DNA of 51,747 bases from CAZCDS01 sp964497585. Its GTDB lineage: Bacteria > Desulfobacterota > Desulfomonilia > Desulfomonilales > Desulfomonilaceae. The DNA is taken from positions 1 to 51,747 of the forward strand of contig CAZCDS010000047.1 in NCBI GenBank assembly GCA_964497585.1, given 5' to 3'. Every line of letters begins with the position of its first letter. Within the stretch, counting starts at the first letter, position 1. The position numbers were made by a program, and so were the translations under genes. Below, piece by piece: positions 26,349 through 36,419 of the stretch. The notes under the pieces are model-generated. The model saw only the letters and a program-made list of their open reading frames with translations. It made no database searches and was not told the origin of the DNA.

Positions 26349-27137
26349 CTACAACCACCTCTTTCGTCGCTTGTAATGCTTCACGTCCCGGTAACTTCTC
26401 TTCTCCCCGAACTTGCTCAAGCCCAAATAAAACTCCTTGATATCCTCATTATCAGCTAATTTAGCAGCTTCCCCATCTAAAACAACTCTACCATTTTCCA
26501 TTACGTATGCATATTCACTTACAGAAAGGGCGGCCCTCGCATTCTGCTCAACAATAAGTATGCCAGCCCCTTCCTCACTGTTGAGCCTCCCAATTATTGT
26601 GTAGATTTCGTCTACCACCAGCGGAGCCAACCCCATGGAAGGTTCGTCAAGCATCATGATTCTCGGATGCGCCATCATGGCTCGTCCCATTGTAAGCATT
26701 TGTTGCTCTCCTCCGGACAAGTAGCCGCTCGTAGCATCTCGAAGGCGGACAAGTTTTGGAAAGTAATCATAGACTGCGTCCAAATCCTTTTTAGTGTTTT
26801 TGCCTCTCCGAATATATCCGCCCAGCCGAAGATTTTCTTCTACTGTTAAGTGCTCCAGCACCTGGCGGCCTTCCATCACCTGAATGATTCCCATCTTCGC
26901 GACTTCCTCGGGGTCTAATCTGTCTATTCTCCGCCCATCATATTCAATGGATCCAGCCGTCACCTCCCCGAGTTCCGTATGTAGGAGTCCGGAAACAGAC
27001 TTGAGGGTAGTGGTCTTGCCTGCCCCATTGCTTCCGAGAAGGGCAACAATGGCCCCATTACTTACCTCTAGGGACACGCCGCGCAACACCAGAATGACGC
27101 CAGCGTACTTTACTTCGACGTTACTCAGCTTAAGCAC
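26349..27137 (-). CDS. livF: Branched-chain-type ABC ATPase LivF
   Basis: A 262-residue ATP-binding subunit. I chose the GTG at 27137 because AGGAGG lies five bases upstream and the protein then begins MLKLSNVEVKYAG, as LivF proteins do; longer frames start at TTG 27212 or ATG 27188 without good spacing. Walker A is GSNGAGKT (about residues 35-42), the signature is YLSGGEQQML, Walker B is RIMMLDEPS, and the H-loop position reads IVEQNA, where LivF typically has Q-N. It energises the LivHM channel together with LivG. About 30 extra C-terminal residues (EKRSYRDVKHYKRRKRW) are strongly basic. Confidence 0.9.
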   Translation of the reverse strand: MLKLSNVEVKYAGVILVLRGVSLEVSNGAIVALLGSNGAGKTTTLKSVSGLLHTELGEVTAGSIEYDGRRIDRLDPEEVAKMGIIQVMEGRQVLEHLTVEENLRLGGYIRRGKNTKKDLDAVYDYFPKLVRLRDATSGYLSGGEQQMLTMGRAMMAHPRIMMLDEPSMGLAPLVVDEIYTIIGRLNSEEGAGILIVEQNARAALSVSEYAYVMENGRVVLDGEAAKLADNEDIKEFYLGLSKFGEKRSYRDVKHYKRRKRWL

Positions 27138-27226
27138 ATTGCCCTCCTGAGCCTGCACGCCAATGACGGCCAGCTTTGTTACCTGCATCTCTTTTGGCAA
27201 CGCCAAACACAATCAAGTAGAGCGAC

Positions 27227-29134
27227 CTACGACTTGTTCTCATCGTACACTGATCGTATCTTCAGGCTCGTTTGTACTATTCCTGTTCTCCCGTCTCTGT
27301 ATTTTACTTCCGTTACAACTGGAACTTCCTTTTCGTCGCCATATATAGCCTCTATCAAGTCTCGATACCGATTTTGCAAGAAAGATCTTCTCAGTTTTCT
27401 CGTTCGGGTAAGCTCTCCCTCATCCGCATCAAACTCTTTGTGGAGTAACACGAACTTCCTCACTCTGGTAGGCTCTGGAAGAGTACTGTTTACTCTTTCC
27501 AGATCCATTTGGAGAAGGTCGCTCACCTCGCGCTTTTGCGATAGGTCGACAAACGTTGTGTAAGGAACGTGGTTCGCTTCGGCCCATTTCCCAATGCTTT
27601 CAAAATCTATATTGATTATTACCGAGAGATACTCTCTCGTCTTGCCGCCTATGGCCATAACATCTTGAATGAACCTGCTGAACTTCAGCTTTCCCTCGAT
27701 ATAGGCTGGCGCGTACCTGTGCCCGCTGCTCAGCTCATCGAGGTTATCAATTCGATCGAGGTAAAAGAGATGGTTCCTTTCATCGATGTGTCCCGAATCC
27801 CCACTGTGGAACCACCCTTGCTTTATTGCCTCAGCGGTTTTCTCGGGATTCTTGTAATAACCGGAGAAAATACTAGGTCCTCTCACCAGAATTTCCTGTT
27901 GGTCGGATATTGCGACTTCCACCCCGCGACAGATTTTCCCGACGCTGTCATTATCAATGTCGTCCTGCGTGTGCATGCTCACGACCCCGGATTCTGTGCT
28001 GCCATAGATCTGCGAAAGATTAATGCCGAGGGCTTGGAAGAATTTGAAAAAATCCGGGCTAAGGAACGCGCTTCCGGTCAGAGGGTATTTGGTTCTTGTG
28101 AACCCGAGTTTGTCCCTGAGTGGAGCAAATACAAGTATCTCGGCAATCTTATGAAGCAGGTTCCAGCCCAAACTGGTGGGCTTCTGGGAGGAGCGCAACT
28201 CAGCCACTTTGTAACCTACGGGCAGTAGACGATTGTAACAGAATCTTTTGAGCAGGCCGGCGTCGTTCACTCGTATTTGGGTCATTGAGGCAAGGCTCTC
28301 CCATTGGCGGGGCGTTATGAGTATAAAGCGTGGGGATATTTCGCGATAATCTTGCATCAGGGTTTCCGGTTCTTCAGGGAAATGTATTATCACGCCACTT
28401 ATGTAATTATACCCGGCGAACCACGAATGAAACACGGAAGCAGACGCCAGGGTCGTAATGACGTCGTCCCCTTGTTCAAGAGGGGCGCACTCCTCCATTC
28501 GTTTCGCTGAGGCTATGATGGCGTTGTGGGTTATCATGGCGCCCTTGGGCAGGCTGGTGGTCCCCGAAGTATAGGATATTTGAGCCACATCCGTCCCCTT
28601 TGTTGCGGCCACCAGAGCTTCAAACAATTCAGGCTCTGTCTCTGCCCGCTTCGCGCCAACCGCTCGCAGGTCATCGTAGCTCAACAGGAGTGGGTCTCTA
28701 TACTTCCTCATGCCTTTGGGATCCCAGTATATCAACTTTTGCACCGAGGGAATATCGCCTTTGATTTCCAGTATCTTGTCAACCTGCTCCTGATCTTCAG
28801 CTATGACGAACTTCGAGTCGGAATGTTTTATGATATAGGCGACCTCCGATGGGATCGAATCACTCCACAGCGCAACTACCACCCCTCCCGCTGCTTGGAT
28901 AGCCGCCTCGGCCCAATAGCCTTCAGGTTCGTCATCTCCTATCAGAGAGACCTTGTCGCCAGGCTTTAGACCCAAATCTACGAGACCCAAGCAGAGATAT
29001 TTTACCTGCTCATAGAATTCCTTCCAGGTGTAATTCTGCCAAATTCCCATATCTTTTCGCCGCAGGGCTACTCTGTCGCCCCAAAGCCTGCTGTTTCGCT
29101 CGAGAAATTTGGGATAAGTGTCATCTTGCGGCAC
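27227..29134 (-). CDS. AMP-forming acyl-CoA synthetase
   Basis: A 635-residue adenylate-forming ligase that converts a carboxylic acid, ATP and CoA to acyl-CoA. Start is GTG 29134 with GGAGGGG upstream. The adenylation P-loop is ISYTSGTTSLPKGAM, followed by LSQIYGSTESGVVSMHTQ (A5 motif), GWFHSGDSGHIDERNHLFYL (A7) and DRIDNLDELSSGHRYAP (A8 hinge, where other ligases have DR.KD...S.G...). The C-terminal lid is long (TRTRKLRRSFLQNRY). It matches the long-chain/FadD-like subgroup often found inside liv-type operons, here between livG and livF, which implies the transporter's substrate is a carboxylic acid. The exact acid cannot be told. Confidence 0.9.
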   Translation of the reverse strand: MPQDDTYPKFLERNSRLWGDRVALRRKDMGIWQNYTWKEFYEQVKYLCLGLVDLGLKPGDKVSLIGDDEPEGYWAEAAIQAAGGVVVALWSDSIPSEVAYIIKHSDSKFVIAEDQEQVDKILEIKGDIPSVQKLIYWDPKGMRKYRDPLLLSYDDLRAVGAKRAETEPELFEALVAATKGTDVAQISYTSGTTSLPKGAMITHNAIIASAKRMEECAPLEQGDDVITTLASASVFHSWFAGYNYISGVIIHFPEEPETLMQDYREISPRFILITPRQWESLASMTQIRVNDAGLLKRFCYNRLLPVGYKVAELRSSQKPTSLGWNLLHKIAEILVFAPLRDKLGFTRTKYPLTGSAFLSPDFFKFFQALGINLSQIYGSTESGVVSMHTQDDIDNDSVGKICRGVEVAISDQQEILVRGPSIFSGYYKNPEKTAEAIKQGWFHSGDSGHIDERNHLFYLDRIDNLDELSSGHRYAPAYIEGKLKFSRFIQDVMAIGGKTREYLSVIINIDFESIGKWAEANHVPYTTFVDLSQKREVSDLLQMDLERVNSTLPEPTRVRKFVLLHKEFDADEGELTRTRKLRRSFLQNRYRDLIEAIYGDEKEVPVVTEVKYRDGRTGIVQTSLKIRSVYDENKS

Positions 29135-29158
29135 GATGGCCCCTCCTTTTGCGGCGAG

Positions 29159-29944
29159 TTATCTCTCGCCCAGATAGGCTTTGATAACTCTTTTATTCTC
29201 TTTGATCTCGCGAGGAAGACCCTCAGCAATCTTGACTCCAAAATCAAAGACTATAAGCCTATCACAGATATCCATAACTATATCCATGTCGTGCTCGACC
29301 AGGATGATCGTGGTTCCGTTCTCTTCGTTTATGTCTAAAACGAATCTTACCATGTCCTCTTTTTCTTCTATGTTCATCCCTGCTGTTGGTTCATCAAGGA
29401 GGAGTATCTCTGGCTCCAGGGCGAGAGCTCTGCCCAACTCTACTCTCTTCCGTTGTCCGTAAGGGAGAATTCCTACCTCTTGTTTTCTTATGGCTTCCAT
29501 TTCAAGAAAATCGATAATTTCTTCGACCACTTTTCTCTCTTTGATTTCTTCGCGTTGAGCAAGCCCAAAGTATAGAGCGCTTGATAAGAGATTACTTTTC
29601 AAATATATATGTCTGGACGCAAGTAGGTTGTCTAACACGCTCAGCCCGGTGAAGAGTTCGATATTCTGAAAGGTCCTCGCGATCCCAAGGGCGCAGACCT
29701 TATGGGGCGGTAGACCCGTGATTTCACGTCCTTTGAAATGTATATGTCCTTGCTGAGGTTGATAAAAGCCCGTAATCGTATTGATGATGCAGGTCTTGCC
29801 TGCTCCGTTGGGGCCTATGATGCCAACTATACTGCCCTTTTCAACCTCAAGGGAAATATTGGACAGAGCTTCGACGCCGCCAAACCTCAGGCTAATGCGC
29901 TCACACCGTAGAAATGAAGAGTTAGCGTTCTCTCTCTTCAGCAT
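29159..29944 (-). CDS. livG: Branched-chain-type ABC ATPase LivG
   Basis: A 261-residue ATP-binding subunit with Walker A GPNGAGKT (residues 44-51), Q-loop ARTFQNIELF (LivG signature), an ABC signature region LPYGQRKRVELGRAL, Walker B ILLLDEPTAGMN and H-loop LVEHDMDIVM. GAGGGA lies before the ATG at 29944. It is the first transporter gene of this run. The gene order livG, acyl-CoA ligase, livF, livH, livM, binding protein is continuous on the minus strand with short gaps, except for the wider gap before the binding protein. Confidence 0.92.
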   Translation of the reverse strand: MLKRENANSSFLRCERISLRFGGVEALSNISLEVEKGSIVGIIGPNGAGKTCIINTITGFYQPQQGHIHFKGREITGLPPHKVCALGIARTFQNIELFTGLSVLDNLLASRHIYLKSNLLSSALYFGLAQREEIKERKVVEEIIDFLEMEAIRKQEVGILPYGQRKRVELGRALALEPEILLLDEPTAGMNIEEKEDMVRFVLDINEENGTTIILVEHDMDIVMDICDRLIVFDFGVKIAEGLPREIKENKRVIKAYLGER

Positions 29945-30944
29945 GGCTTTCCCTCATATTTTCTGGGCAATCAAAACATTCTTGAGCTGTGCGAGAGTAA
30001 GAGGCAACGCCATTTCTGGCTTGTTACCGGGACGGGAAATCCTTACAGGTCGGATACCAATGATACGCGCCCAGGGGGGCTTCCAACGGGTCTGACTGAA
30101 CCTCCAATGACATCGTACCAAATCCTTGGCCCGGAGTTCCCCGATCCGTGCACATGGCGTTCGTGACACTCACCGCTCTGTCCTGGTCCTCCTGGAGATC
30201 GCTTTGGCGACTCCATCGGACTAACAGGCACGCGCAACAGGGGATGTTCTCGCGCCCTCAAGTGTGCTTCATCCAGCTCTCGAGCACTTGGCCCGAGAGG
30301 TGGGGTAACCTGATGAGCTGCAGGAAAATGATGCGGTTCGTCCGGAAGAACCGGGCAATGCATCAATCATTGTGGGCCTTTTATCCCGCGAACGGGCACG
30401 CTTCTCCAGTCGTACCGATTTAGATTGCCCCGGCACTTGAAGAGTTCACGGGTGTGGCAGATTAGCCTCCATGCCTCTTGTACTCCGTCGAAGTCTGTCA
30501 GAAGCAAGGCTTTGATGCCTCTGTCCCCTTCGATTTGTCCGCAACCGCGGTCAACGCTGTCTTTCCGCTTGGAGCACGTCTCTCGACCAGTCCACGCTCA
30601 TCGTTGTGTCCGATGCTGAAAAAAGCTGGCAACGCTATCGAGCGCAACCCGGCTGTCTGTATAGGTGGAGTTACGTCGTCTGGGATCCTTGGCCTTCGCC
30701 CTGTAAGTAGCCGCTTGTCCTGGCGCCTCCACTGAAGATACAGTTATGTCCTCGGTGCTTCGCAAAAGTCGGACATGGCAAGCACCTGCCTGATGCAGAG
30801 TGCAAAGTGATCCCCGACCCACGATTCCCCGATATCCGCCGCAGGCTCCAGGGCCTGCCCCGACCACACGGTGTAAATCGCCGGTCTCTCATGACGGCCA
30901 CTCATGTTAGCCCCAGCCCCATTGTGCGGGGGTGCCGCGGCTTC
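29945..30944. other. Intergenic stretch with a possible IS1182-type scar
   Basis: Just under 1 kb between the E3 gene and livG. Minus-strand frames with many stops contain a short block, GIKALLLTDFDGVQEAWRLI then CHTRELFKCR (about 30430-30530). It recalls the 'GF..FLLRGL.KV..EW.LIC..HNL.KL' C-terminus of IS1182-family transposases. The resemblance is short and from memory. No intact gene, RNA or clear terminator was found; the livG promoter may be here. Confidence 0.3.
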
Positions 30945-32327
30945 TTAGGGGAGGTGCAGGGCCCCACCGCATAGCATCATGGCGGCCTCACCCATTCCCT
31001 CAGAGACGGTTGGATGAGGGTGCATTGTGTGCGCCAATTCCTCCGCCGTGGCTTCCATCTCAATGGCAAGCACGGCTTCAGCAACCAATTCTGTCGCATG
31101 AGGCCCAATAATATGAACTCCTAAAATTTCTCCATGCTTCTTATCAGCAATGATCTTAATCATCCCTTCTGTTTCTTCCTCCACTAAAGCCCTGCCTATA
31201 GCATGAAATGGGAACCGGCTAACCTGCACCGCACCTCTCTCTTCTCTGGCATCTTCCTCAGTCAAGCCGACGCATGCGACCTCCGGTGAAGTGTAGACAC
31301 AGCGTGGCACTGCGCGATAAGTCAGAGCGGCCTGGTATCCCAAGGCATTACGGGCAGCGCACCCCGCTTCCGCCATTGCCACATGCGCCAGCATGATTCC
31401 CCCTGTGACATCTCCGACTGCATACACGTGGGGAATATTGGTTTCCATTTTGTCATTTACCATTATTCTTCCCCTCTCTATTCTCACACCAACCTTTTCA
31501 ACATTCATACCCGAGTAGTAAGGGTTTCTACCAACCGACTGAGCAACCTCCGAAGCTACAATTTCTCTCTTGCCCTCCGGGGTCGCAAGAGTCACTTTCT
31601 TATTGTTCCCTGCTTTCCCAATACTCTCCACGGTAGACTGAGTGAAAATGTTAATCCCCTCATTTGCCAACTCCGCTTGCAGTGCCTTGCTAATCTCTTC
31701 ATCCTCCGTAGGAATGATCCTATTCAACATTTCCACAATTGATACCGTAACTCCCATTCTGCTGTAAAATTGGCCAAGCTCCACTCCGATGTACCCTCCG
31801 CCGATGATAAGCAGACTACCTGGCAGGGAATCCATCGTCAGGAGATCATCGCTTGTCAGAATAGGAACGTTTGTGCTGCCAGCAATCTTAACCAGGGCAG
31901 GAGCGGAACCCGTAGCCAAAATGAATTTGTCCCCCTTGACGACCTCCCCGGTGTCCATAATTTCCAGGCTATTTGCATCTCTGAAGGCCGCTGTTCCCTT
32001 CAAGACAGATACCTTCTTATGTTTCAAAAGGCTCGTGACTCCTGCTGTCAGCCTGTCGACGATTCTGTTCTTCCTGGCCGATACTTTCCTGAAGTCAATA
32101 CCCAGCTTCCCCGTATTTATACCAAAGAGGGAGCTCCTTTTGGCTTCCTCATAAAGCCACGCTGATTGAAGAAACACCTTTGTCGGAATACACCCCTTGT
32201 TGAGGCACACGCCTCCTATCTTCTCCTTTTCGATAAGGGTAACATTCGCCCCTAGACTCGCCGCCCGGAGAGCCGCAGGATACCCTCCAACACCACCGCC
32301 GACTACTACCACTCGTTCTCGTTTCAT
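30945..32327 (-). CDS. lpdA: Dihydrolipoyl dehydrogenase (E3)
   Basis: A 460-residue FAD-dependent disulfide oxidoreductase that reoxidises the lipoyl arm of E2 and reduces NAD+. N-terminal FAD-binding VVVGGGVGGYPAAL; redox disulfide GGVCLNKGCIPTK (Cys 41 and 46); NAD-binding LLIIGGGYIGVELGQFYSRM; second FAD motif HVYAVGDVTGGIMLAHVA; and active-site HPHPTVSE near the C-terminus (His 438, Glu 443). Length is normal for the family. It follows the E2 gene by ten bases and completes the E1-E2-E3 set. The stretch after it is about 1 kb without genes. Confidence 0.95.
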   Translation of the reverse strand: MKRERVVVVGGGVGGYPAALRAASLGANVTLIEKEKIGGVCLNKGCIPTKVFLQSAWLYEEAKRSSLFGINTGKLGIDFRKVSARKNRIVDRLTAGVTSLLKHKKVSVLKGTAAFRDANSLEIMDTGEVVKGDKFILATGSAPALVKIAGSTNVPILTSDDLLTMDSLPGSLLIIGGGYIGVELGQFYSRMGVTVSIVEMLNRIIPTEDEEISKALQAELANEGINIFTQSTVESIGKAGNNKKVTLATPEGKREIVASEVAQSVGRNPYYSGMNVEKVGVRIERGRIMVNDKMETNIPHVYAVGDVTGGIMLAHVAMAEAGCAARNALGYQAALTYRAVPRCVYTSPEVACVGLTEEDAREERGAVQVSRFPFHAIGRALVEEETEGMIKIIADKKHGEILGVHIIGPHATELVAEAVLAIEMEATAEELAHTMHPHPTVSEGMGEAAMMLCGGALHLP

Positions 32328-32337
32328 TTTGGGCCCG

Positions 32338-33519
32338 TCATGAAAGAATTAGGATTGGGTCTTCCATCAGTTCTCTCAACGTGTTCAAGAACTGTGCCGC
32401 TTTAGCACCATCAATCACTCGGTGGTCGTAGCTCAATGTCAATTTCATCACAGGACGAATCACCAACTCCTTGTTAATAACCACTGGCTTGTCTAAAATT
32501 GCACCGACGGCAAGAATCGCGGTCTCAGGCAGATTTATGTTAGCGGTAAACTCCTCAATGCCAAACATCCCCAAGGAGGAGAGGGTAAAGGTACTCCCTT
32601 TCATGTCGTCAGGTGTCAGCTTCCCAGCCTTTCCCTTTTGGACTATTTCAGACCTCGCCTTGGCAATCTCGGAAAGAGATCTCTTTGTTATATCCCAAAT
32701 AACCGGAACAATGAGGCCCTCGTCGAGCGCCATTGCCATTCCCATGTGGATTGTATCAAGCCAAAGTATCCCATCCGGTGTCCATCTCGTGTTGATTACT
32801 GGATGCCGCGAAATAGCCGAGGCGGTGATTTTCATGATGATATCGTTAATAGTAAGGCGAACGCCCACCAGCTTGTCTACAATCGACACCAGCTTGTCCC
32901 TCGATTCCACTATTTTTGTAGCGTCAACCGAAACGGTCATATAGGTCTGCGCCGTCTCTATCTTGGCTGCCAGCATTTTTTTGGCAATGATCTCTCTCAT
33001 ACCCGACAATTTTACCAATTTGCCGTCGCCCGCCGCAGGTAAGACCGCACCAGTCGATTTCTTATCGAGAGCCGCCTCGACGTCACTCACCCTGATTCTT
33101 CCTCCACTACCGGATCCAGAGATGCTTTTTAGGTCGAGACCGTGCTCCTTTGCGATCCTCTTGGCCAGTGGAGTAGCCCTGATTTTATCCCTTTCGCCCA
33201 CCCTGTCCTCCGATGAGCGTTGTTCCGTGTCATCCCGTTTTTCTTGGGCCCTCTCGGCCGTCAGTTCCACCTGCTCCTTTTTATCTGTCGAGAGCAGACC
33301 GACGACTTTTCCAACAGCAACAGTTTCGTCCTTCTGGGCCAGGATTTTGGACAGAAATCCCGACTGTTGCGCCTCTACCTCAAAGGCCACCTTTTCCGTC
33401 TCGAACACAAAAAGAATTTCTCCCTTTTCAACCCAGTCTCCTTCTCTTTTTCGCCACTCAAGGATCTTGCCTTCTGTCATGGTAAGCCCGATCTTGGGCA
33501 TAAATATTTCAACTGCCAT
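32338..33519 (-). CDS. Dihydrolipoamide acyltransferase (E2)
   Basis: A 393-residue core enzyme of a 2-oxoacid dehydrogenase complex. Residues 1-80 form one lipoyl domain with the lipoylation lysine in FETEKVAFEV (Lys 43). A charged linker leads to the E3/E1-binding domain (about 112-151: ATPLAKRIAKEHGLDLKSI, GGRIRVSDVEAAL). The catalytic domain ends with LSYDHRVIDGAKA, holding the catalytic His 366 and Asp 370. GGAAAGGGAG precedes the ATG at 33519. One lipoyl domain and the MPKIGLTM N-terminus resemble acetoin- or branched-chain-type E2 proteins more than pyruvate-type, but the substrate is not fixed by the sequence. Confidence 0.93.
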   Translation of the reverse strand: MAVEIFMPKIGLTMTEGKILEWRKREGDWVEKGEILFVFETEKVAFEVEAQQSGFLSKILAQKDETVAVGKVVGLLSTDKKEQVELTAERAQEKRDDTEQRSSEDRVGERDKIRATPLAKRIAKEHGLDLKSISGSGSGGRIRVSDVEAALDKKSTGAVLPAAGDGKLVKLSGMREIIAKKMLAAKIETAQTYMTVSVDATKIVESRDKLVSIVDKLVGVRLTINDIIMKITASAISRHPVINTRWTPDGILWLDTIHMGMAMALDEGLIVPVIWDITKRSLSEIAKARSEIVQKGKAGKLTPDDMKGSTFTLSSLGMFGIEEFTANINLPETAILAVGAILDKPVVINKELVIRPVMKLTLSYDHRVIDGAKAAQFLNTLRELMEDPILILS

Positions 33520-33612
33520 AGCTCCCTTTCCTCAAGCTTGCGAGTGGCTGCAAAAAGTCACGGACGCGATAGCAGCCGTTGGCCGATGTTACCTGTATGA
33601 AAGCCATTCGCT

Positions 33613-34584
33613 TCAACATTCCATGATTCGTTTCACGGCCTTGACCACATCCTGCGCATTCGGAAGGTAGACGTGCTCCAGGTTAAACGGAATCGGCACA
33701 AACGGGGCACCCACCCTTATAACAGGCGCATCCAAGTAGTCGAGCATTTCCTCGCTAATTGTAGCTGCGATTTCGGCTCCAAATCCGAATGCCTTAACTG
33801 CCTCATGCGCTACAACCAGTTTCGAAGTTTTCTCTACAGAGCTAAAAATTGTTTCTTTGTCCATCGGGCTGATCGTCCTTAAATCGATCACCTCTACGTC
33901 GATCCCTTCTGTTGACAGAATATTAGCTGCCTCAAGCACCTGATGGACCATACGGGATGCGGAAACGACGGTGACATCTTTCCCCGTTTTCTTCACATCG
34001 GCTTTTCCAATCGGAACAAGATACTCTTCATCAGGTATTTCTCCCTTCAATCCGTAAAGGGCCTTGTTCTCCAGGAAGAGTACGGGATTGTCTTCTCGAA
34101 TCGCAGATTTGAGCAACCCTTTCACGTCGTATGGCGTTGCCGGCATGACGACCTTCAATCCGGGAACATGCGCAAACCAGGACTCAACGCTTTGGGAATG
34201 CTGAGGCCCTGCATTGAGGCCTGCCCCGCCTGGAGCTCGGATGACAACCGGCAGTTTGTACATGCCGCCGAACATATACCGATTCTTAGCCAGCTGATTG
34301 ACTATCTGATCCATGCAAATGGTTAGGAAATCTGCGAACATAATCTCCGCCACGGGCCTAAGGCCCTGTGTTGCAGCTCCTATGGCAAGCCCCACGATGG
34401 CTGATTCGCTGATGGGCGTGTCCCTGACCCGCCTTTCTCCATACGTTTCCAAAAGCCCTCTCGTGGCGCTGAACGCACCCCCAGGGCCCCCTACATCCTC
34501 ACCAACGATGAAGACATCCTCATCTCTCGCCATTTCTTCATTCAAGGCTTCCGATATTGCTCTGATATATCGTGTCTCTCTCAT
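33613..34584 (-). CDS. 2-oxoacid/acetoin dehydrogenase E1 beta subunit
   Basis: A 323-residue transketolase-like beta subunit that forms the thiamine diphosphate site with the alpha subunit. Landmarks: DVFIVGEDVGGPGGAFSATR, DTPISESAIVGLAIGAA (the conserved glutamate that activates the cofactor is in ISES), PVAEIMFADFLTICMDQIVN, HSQSVESWFAHVPGLKVVMP (conserved HS at the active site), and VIDLRTISPMD. I prefer ATG 34584 with GGAG upstream; a GTG at 34599 is also possible. It begins about 20 bases after the alpha-subunit stop. Confidence 0.93.
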   Translation of the reverse strand: MRETRYIRAISEALNEEMARDEDVFIVGEDVGGPGGAFSATRGLLETYGERRVRDTPISESAIVGLAIGAATQGLRPVAEIMFADFLTICMDQIVNQLAKNRYMFGGMYKLPVVIRAPGGAGLNAGPQHSQSVESWFAHVPGLKVVMPATPYDVKGLLKSAIREDNPVLFLENKALYGLKGEIPDEEYLVPIGKADVKKTGKDVTVVSASRMVHQVLEAANILSTEGIDVEVIDLRTISPMDKETIFSSVEKTSKLVVAHEAVKAFGFGAEIAATISEEMLDYLDAPVIRVGAPFVPIPFNLEHVYLPNAQDVVKAVKRIMEC

Positions 34585-34606
34585 TTCATCCAACTCCACT
34601 TAACTC

Positions 34607-35563
34607 TTACTCGTACACGTCGGTGAAGAGTTCCTCCGGGCCCGCCACCGGGCTGCTCTCGGCAAAGGCAATAGCTTCCTCAATCTCCGATTTGATCTTT
34701 GCTTCCAGCCTAACGAGGTACTCACGGTCAATATGCTTGGCTTTGAGCAGGAATTTCTCAAACTTGTTTATGGGGTCATACTCTCTCGCTTCGTCAACTT
34801 CTTCCGGAGCCCTGTACTTCTGCGGGTCTCCGACGTAATGGCCAAACCAGCGGTGGGTCTTGCACTCGAGGAGGGTGGGCCCTTCGCCTTTCCGGGCCCT
34901 CACCGCTGCCTTTTCTGCCTCTTCACGGACCTTGAGCACATCGTCTCCGTCAACGGTTACCCCAATCATTCCGTACGATTCTGCCCGCTTGCTGATATTT
35001 TCCAGCCTCATATAGACCTTTTGAGGTGTGAATTGGGCCCATCCATTGTTTTCACAACAGAAAACAATCGGAAGATTCCATAGTGCTGCCAGGTTGAGTG
35101 ATTCGTGAAAAGTACCCGCGTTTGAAGCGCCATCACCAAAAAAACAGACCGTGACTCTGTCCTTTTCGCGGTACGTGGAAGCAAACGCAGTGCCGACAGC
35201 AATCGGAAGGCCTCCCCCAACGATGCCGTTGGAACCGGCAACACCCACTTCCCTGGAGGCGATGTGCATGGAACCGGCCTTTCCTTTACAGAAGCCATCT
35301 TTTCGGCCGAAGATCTCTGCCATGAATCGGTTCAGATCAATCCCTTTGGCTAATGCCTGTCCGTGCCCTCTGTGAGTGGTGAAGATGAGGTCGTCTTCTC
35401 TCAGGATCGAACAAACTCCGGCAGCCACTCCTTCCTGCCCAATCCCCACGTGGATAAAACCTGGAATTTTCCCTTGGGAAAATACATCCATGAGACATTC
35501 CTCGACCCGCCTGACCTTTACCATCAAATAGTGAAGTTTTAAGAGTTCCTCTTTGCTAAGCAT
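34607..35563 (-). CDS. 2-oxoacid/acetoin dehydrogenase E1 alpha subunit
   Basis: A 318-residue subunit with the thiamine diphosphate-binding motif running from GDG (143-145) to NN (172-173) in CFFGDGASNAGTFHES and ENNGWAQFT. It also has YRGHG-like HRGHGQALAKG, GKAGSMHI, the phosphorylation-loop equivalent HRWFGHYVGDPQKYR, and a glycine-rich VAGSNGIVGGGLPIAVG. AGGGGATATAATC precedes the ATG at 35563. It is the first structural gene of the complex; together with E1 beta it decarboxylates the 2-oxoacid (or cleaves acetoin). The sequence resembles AcoA-type proteins, so acetoin is a real possibility. Confidence 0.93.
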   Translation of the reverse strand: MLSKEELLKLHYLMVKVRRVEECLMDVFSQGKIPGFIHVGIGQEGVAAGVCSILREDDLIFTTHRGHGQALAKGIDLNRFMAEIFGRKDGFCKGKAGSMHIASREVGVAGSNGIVGGGLPIAVGTAFASTYREKDRVTVCFFGDGASNAGTFHESLNLAALWNLPIVFCCENNGWAQFTPQKVYMRLENISKRAESYGMIGVTVDGDDVLKVREEAEKAAVRARKGEGPTLLECKTHRWFGHYVGDPQKYRAPEEVDEAREYDPINKFEKFLLKAKHIDREYLVRLEAKIKSEIEEAIAFAESSPVAGPEELFTDVYE

Positions 35564-36419
35564 GATTATATCCCCTATGAATGCGACTTATCGTTCAAAT
35601 GGAGATCGTCTTTCTGAAGCCCTACCTCGATCAGCGGGTGATGCTTCTTACAAGGCTTGGCACGAGGCCACGATTGGCACCTCGAGACTGAAGAAGCACC
35701 TGCGAAGTGAAGGGTTGTGCCGCACATCCTCTCTCCCACTATGACCAGTCGAAAACTTCGAAGCGTGGTAAACGTGTGAGAGTCGATACCTCGTCCCAAG
35801 GCGCATCCCAAAATCGGACGCCCCCTAGACTGTAATTTCTTCAGAGCCGGCTAACCACTAGATGGAACCGGCTTTGCGTTTGGCTGTCGTCTCATCATCG
35901 ATTACCCATGAGAATCGATGAAGTGTCTTCTCAATCAGGTCAATATGAGACACAACAGGTCCTTGACGGTGGGCTGATTCGTGTATTTGGGACGTACCGA
36001 CGGGATAAGAGATTTGGCTTTTTTCAGCATACACTCCGTGCCCTTAGCAACCAGCTAACCTCTTGAGATGGTTGGCTAACTTATTCACACACATCAACTG
36101 CTATTCTTTTCGGGGCCCAAGCGTCAGGCAATGCCGCGGTGCGCGAAACTTGCCACCGTAACTTTTTCCTGACACGTTCCGCTGCCGGCTCAGGAAAGAC
36201 CCCAATCTCCTCGTCCAAGCGGAACTCCTCGCCAGCGTGACGGTAATCCCCTTTAGGAAAAACTGACAATCAACGGCTTCCACTTAGATGGAGTCGTCTC
36301 AGTTCTTTTGGATATGAAATAAAGAAAAGCGACTTTGGGAAAACGCTTCAACTGTGTTTTGGACCTCGGGTCGCCTTCCTTTTGTCATCACTTGCCCGTG
36401 GCACGCACACCCCGCTTTC
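35564..36419. other. Leader region between the TetR gene and the E1-E2-E3 genes
   Basis: About 860 bases with no recognised gene. It should hold the promoter and operator of the dehydrogenase operon. A hairpin pairs TTAGCAACC (36044-36052) with GGTTGGCTAA (36070-36079) with one bulged base. Another pairs TTTCCTGA (36165-36172) with TCAGGAAA (36190-36197). Neither is followed by a T run on the relevant strand, so they are not clear terminators. Confidence 0.4.
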